Assembly (NCBI GenBank): GCA_020047875.1
Contig: JAIFNE010000176.1
Location: 1-7,847, forward strand
Direction: 5' to 3'
DNA length: 7,847 bases
Source: Hydrogenophaga sp.
GTDB lineage: Bacteria; Pseudomonadota; Gammaproteobacteria; Burkholderiales; Burkholderiaceae_C
Below are positions 6,759 through 7,847 of the stretch, in pieces. The first letter of the stretch is position 1. Every line of letters begins with the position of its first letter. The notes beneath the pieces were generated by a model. The model searched no databases and had not been told where the DNA came from. It saw only the letters and a list, made by a program, of their open reading frames with translations. A program made the translations under genes and the position numbers.

Positions 6759-6898
6759 ACGGCATCGTTGACCGTTGCCGCCGAATACCGGGGTTGGTGC
6801 AACCGGCCCCCGCACTCATCGCGAACCTTTCGGCGCCAGCCCGATGAGCGCGTGTTTGCAGGATTAAGATAGCGTCAGATTTTTCCGATAAACACGAC
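6759..6898. promoter_or_regulatory. Dyad-rich upstream region of bphO
   Basis: This non-coding stretch should carry the bphO-bphP promoter. It contains several inverted repeats: CGGCA/TGCCG (6760-6764, 6776-6780), GGTTG/CAACC with a GTG loop (near 6793-6805) and CTCATCG/CGATGAG (6815-6821, 6842-6848). A possible sigma-70 promoter is TTAAGA (6864-6869), a 17-base spacer and GATAAA (6887-6892), each matching consensus at about four of six bases. This would put the transcript start close to 6899, at the proposed start codon itself. The promoter is a weak call; that regulation lies here is a safe inference from gene order. Confidence 0.3.
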
Positions 6899-7600
6899 AT
6901 GAGATCGTGTAACGTGCGGACAGCAACAGGCTTTCAGGGAGCCACACAAGACAGGCAACCGCCAGCTGGTGCCTTGGAAGTTTCTTTGTTCTCCGCACGC
7001 ATCAAACGCGACACGCAAGACGCCCATCGGCTGCTGGAGCAAACAGGTGCCATGAAGCGCCTGATGAGCCCGGCGCTGACCCTTCAGCAGTACGCAGACC
7101 TTCTGAGTCTGTGGCGAAGCAGCTGGGCCCCGCTTGAGCAGGCGGTGATGCAATACCCCGTGACCGCCACGAACGCTGCCTTGCGCCCAGCCGCACGCGT
7201 CGGCTTGATTGATGACGATCTTGGTTACCTGCGTGCCCATGGCGCGCAGATCACAAGCGCTGAATCCCCGGAGCCCAGACACCAGCCACCGCCGCCCTCG
7301 AGCGAGGGCATGCGCTGGTTCGGGCTGGCCTACACCCTCACCGGTTCGCTGCTCGGTGGCGCCGTCATTCGCAAACACCTCGAACGTCAACTCGGCCTGA
7401 GCGGTGGGCGCGGGATGACCTTTTTCGCCGGCGCCGGCGCCGCCGCTGCTGGCGGCTTGCTCGCCGCCGAGTGGAGGCAGTGGCTTCACGCCGCCGATGC
7501 GGTGCTGCAAAGCGCGCCGGAACAGCAAACCGCCATCAACGCCGCCAACGAGGCTTTCGCCTATCTCGCTGCCTGCTTCTCCGAGGATCTCGATCGATGA
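6899..7600 (+). CDS. bphO: Biliverdin-producing heme oxygenase of the bacteriophytochrome type
   Basis: A 233-residue protein of the bacterial heme oxygenase family, which opens heme to biliverdin, CO and iron. Seen: ARIKRDTQDAHRLLEQ with the likely proximal heme ligand His43, the LTLQQYADLL helix, and FGLAYTLTGSLLGGAVIRKHL, matching the glycine-rich distal helix (family form roughly Y-V-x-E-G-S-x-L-G-G; here the Glu position is Thr148). MTFFAGAG and EWRQWLHAAD follow, as in BphO proteins. A Pro-rich stretch near 123-135 is an insertion or linker. The start is uncertain: ATG 6899 gives about 28 residues before the core and has no Shine-Dalgarno; GTG 6914 and TTG 6974 are in-frame alternatives. 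The gene overlaps bphP by ATGA, so the two are almost surely co-expressed, the enzyme providing the phytochrome's chromophore. Another HO-fold protein is possible but less likely given this neighbour. Confidence 0.85.
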   Translation: MRSCNVRTATGFQGATQDRQPPAGALEVSLFSARIKRDTQDAHRLLEQTGAMKRLMSPALTLQQYADLLSLWRSSWAPLEQAVMQYPVTATNAALRPAARVGLIDDDLGYLRAHGAQITSAESPEPRHQPPPPSSEGMRWFGLAYTLTGSLLGGAVIRKHLERQLGLSGGRGMTFFAGAGAAAAGGLLAAEWRQWLHAADAVLQSAPEQQTAINAANEAFAYLAACFSEDLDR

Positions 7601-7847
7601 GTGAAACAACCTTGCCACCGGAGCAGGTCACTGCCAGCGCGGCTGACCTGCAAGCGTGTGCACTCGAACCGATCCATGCACCCGAGCTGATCCAGAACCA
7701 TGGCGCCTTGATGGCCTTCGAGCTGTCCACGGGCAAGCTGGCTTGCGCATCGGCGAACCTGCAGGCGTTCATGCAAGCGTTCACCAGGGGGCCGGACACG
7801 CTCGATCCCGCTCACTGGCGGGCGCAGGACCTGTTGGCGCGCCTGGA
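7597..7847 (+). CDS. bphP: Bacteriophytochrome, N-terminal part (cut by window end)
   Basis: The first 83 codons of a gene that runs off the window. The sequence ADLQACALEPIHAPELIQNHGALMAFELSTGKLACASANLQAF matches the start of bacteriophytochrome PAS domains: a Cys just before EPIHxPxxIQxHGAL, with Cys21 at the position of the biliverdin-attaching Cys (Cys24 in Deinococcus DrBphP). The complete protein would be expected to have PAS-GAF-PHY sensing modules and an output domain such as a histidine kinase or GGDEF/EAL; none is visible here. It would sense red/far-red light in the cytoplasm. ATG 7597 overlaps the bphO stop and has AGGA at 7584-7587, nine bases upstream. The residue after IHAP is Glu where Gly is usual. 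Confidence 0.88.
   Translation, partial: MSETTLPPEQVTASAADLQACALEPIHAPELIQNHGALMAFELSTGKLACASANLQAFMQAFTRGPDTLDPAHWRAQDLLARL

Noticed and set aside
5897..6802. A 301-codon minus-strand open frame opposite phaB and its flanks
   Set aside because: Shadow of phaB, with His/Val/Gly-rich translation lacking motifs; the PhaB frame has all its catalytic residues.
6875..7618. A 247-codon minus-strand open frame opposite bphO
   Set aside because: Shadow of the heme oxygenase gene, which has recognisable motifs and an ATGA overlap with bphP.

Overview
The window looks like a chromosomal segment of a high-GC betaproteobacterium, most likely Burkholderiales and probably Comamonadaceae (Hydrogenophaga/Acidovorax/Rhodoferax-like). 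Three things point there: a Cupriavidus-type phaC-phaA-phaB cluster, the pgeF plus small two-helix membrane protein plus phaC neighbourhood, and a composite hairpin repeat between phaC and phaA of a kind I associate with Comamonadaceae intergenic regions. The genus is inferred from memory of these families, not computed.

Layout. (1) Bases 1-2373, plus strand: the 3' end of a ribose-phosphate pyrophosphokinase-like gene, a ChrR-type bicupin gene, a zeta-class glutathione transferase / maleylacetoacetate isomerase gene (maiA) and pgeF (YfiH/LACC1 family). The last three are packed tightly (ATGA overlap, then a 4-nt gap) and look like one transcription unit. (2) 2293-2607, minus strand: a small two-helix membrane protein whose 3' end runs antisense into the end of pgeF in exact codon register. 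(3) 2608-2724: a short divergent promoter region. (4) 2725-6697, plus strand: phaC, phaA and phaB, a complete short-chain polyhydroxybutyrate pathway. PhaA condenses two acetyl-CoA, PhaB reduces acetoacetyl-CoA with NADPH, and PhaC polymerises (R)-3-hydroxybutyryl-CoA. A hairpin repeat sits between phaC and phaA, and a strong stem-loop follows phaB. (5) 6698-6898: a 201-base dyad-rich gap. (6) 6899-7847: a heme oxygenase gene (bphO) overlapping by ATGA the start of a bacteriophytochrome gene (bphP), which runs off the window. BphO would make the biliverdin that BphP binds as chromophore.

No mobile element, CRISPR array, tRNA or rRNA was seen, and no stretch above about 200 bases lacks a gene. 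Most of the window is ordinary core metabolism, and I do not see a clearly new multi-gene system. The points most worth a second look are the in-register antisense overlap at the pgeF end, the repeat element inside the pha operon, an apparent 8-residue loss in one repeat of the bicupin protein, and the dyad enclosing the bphO start codon.
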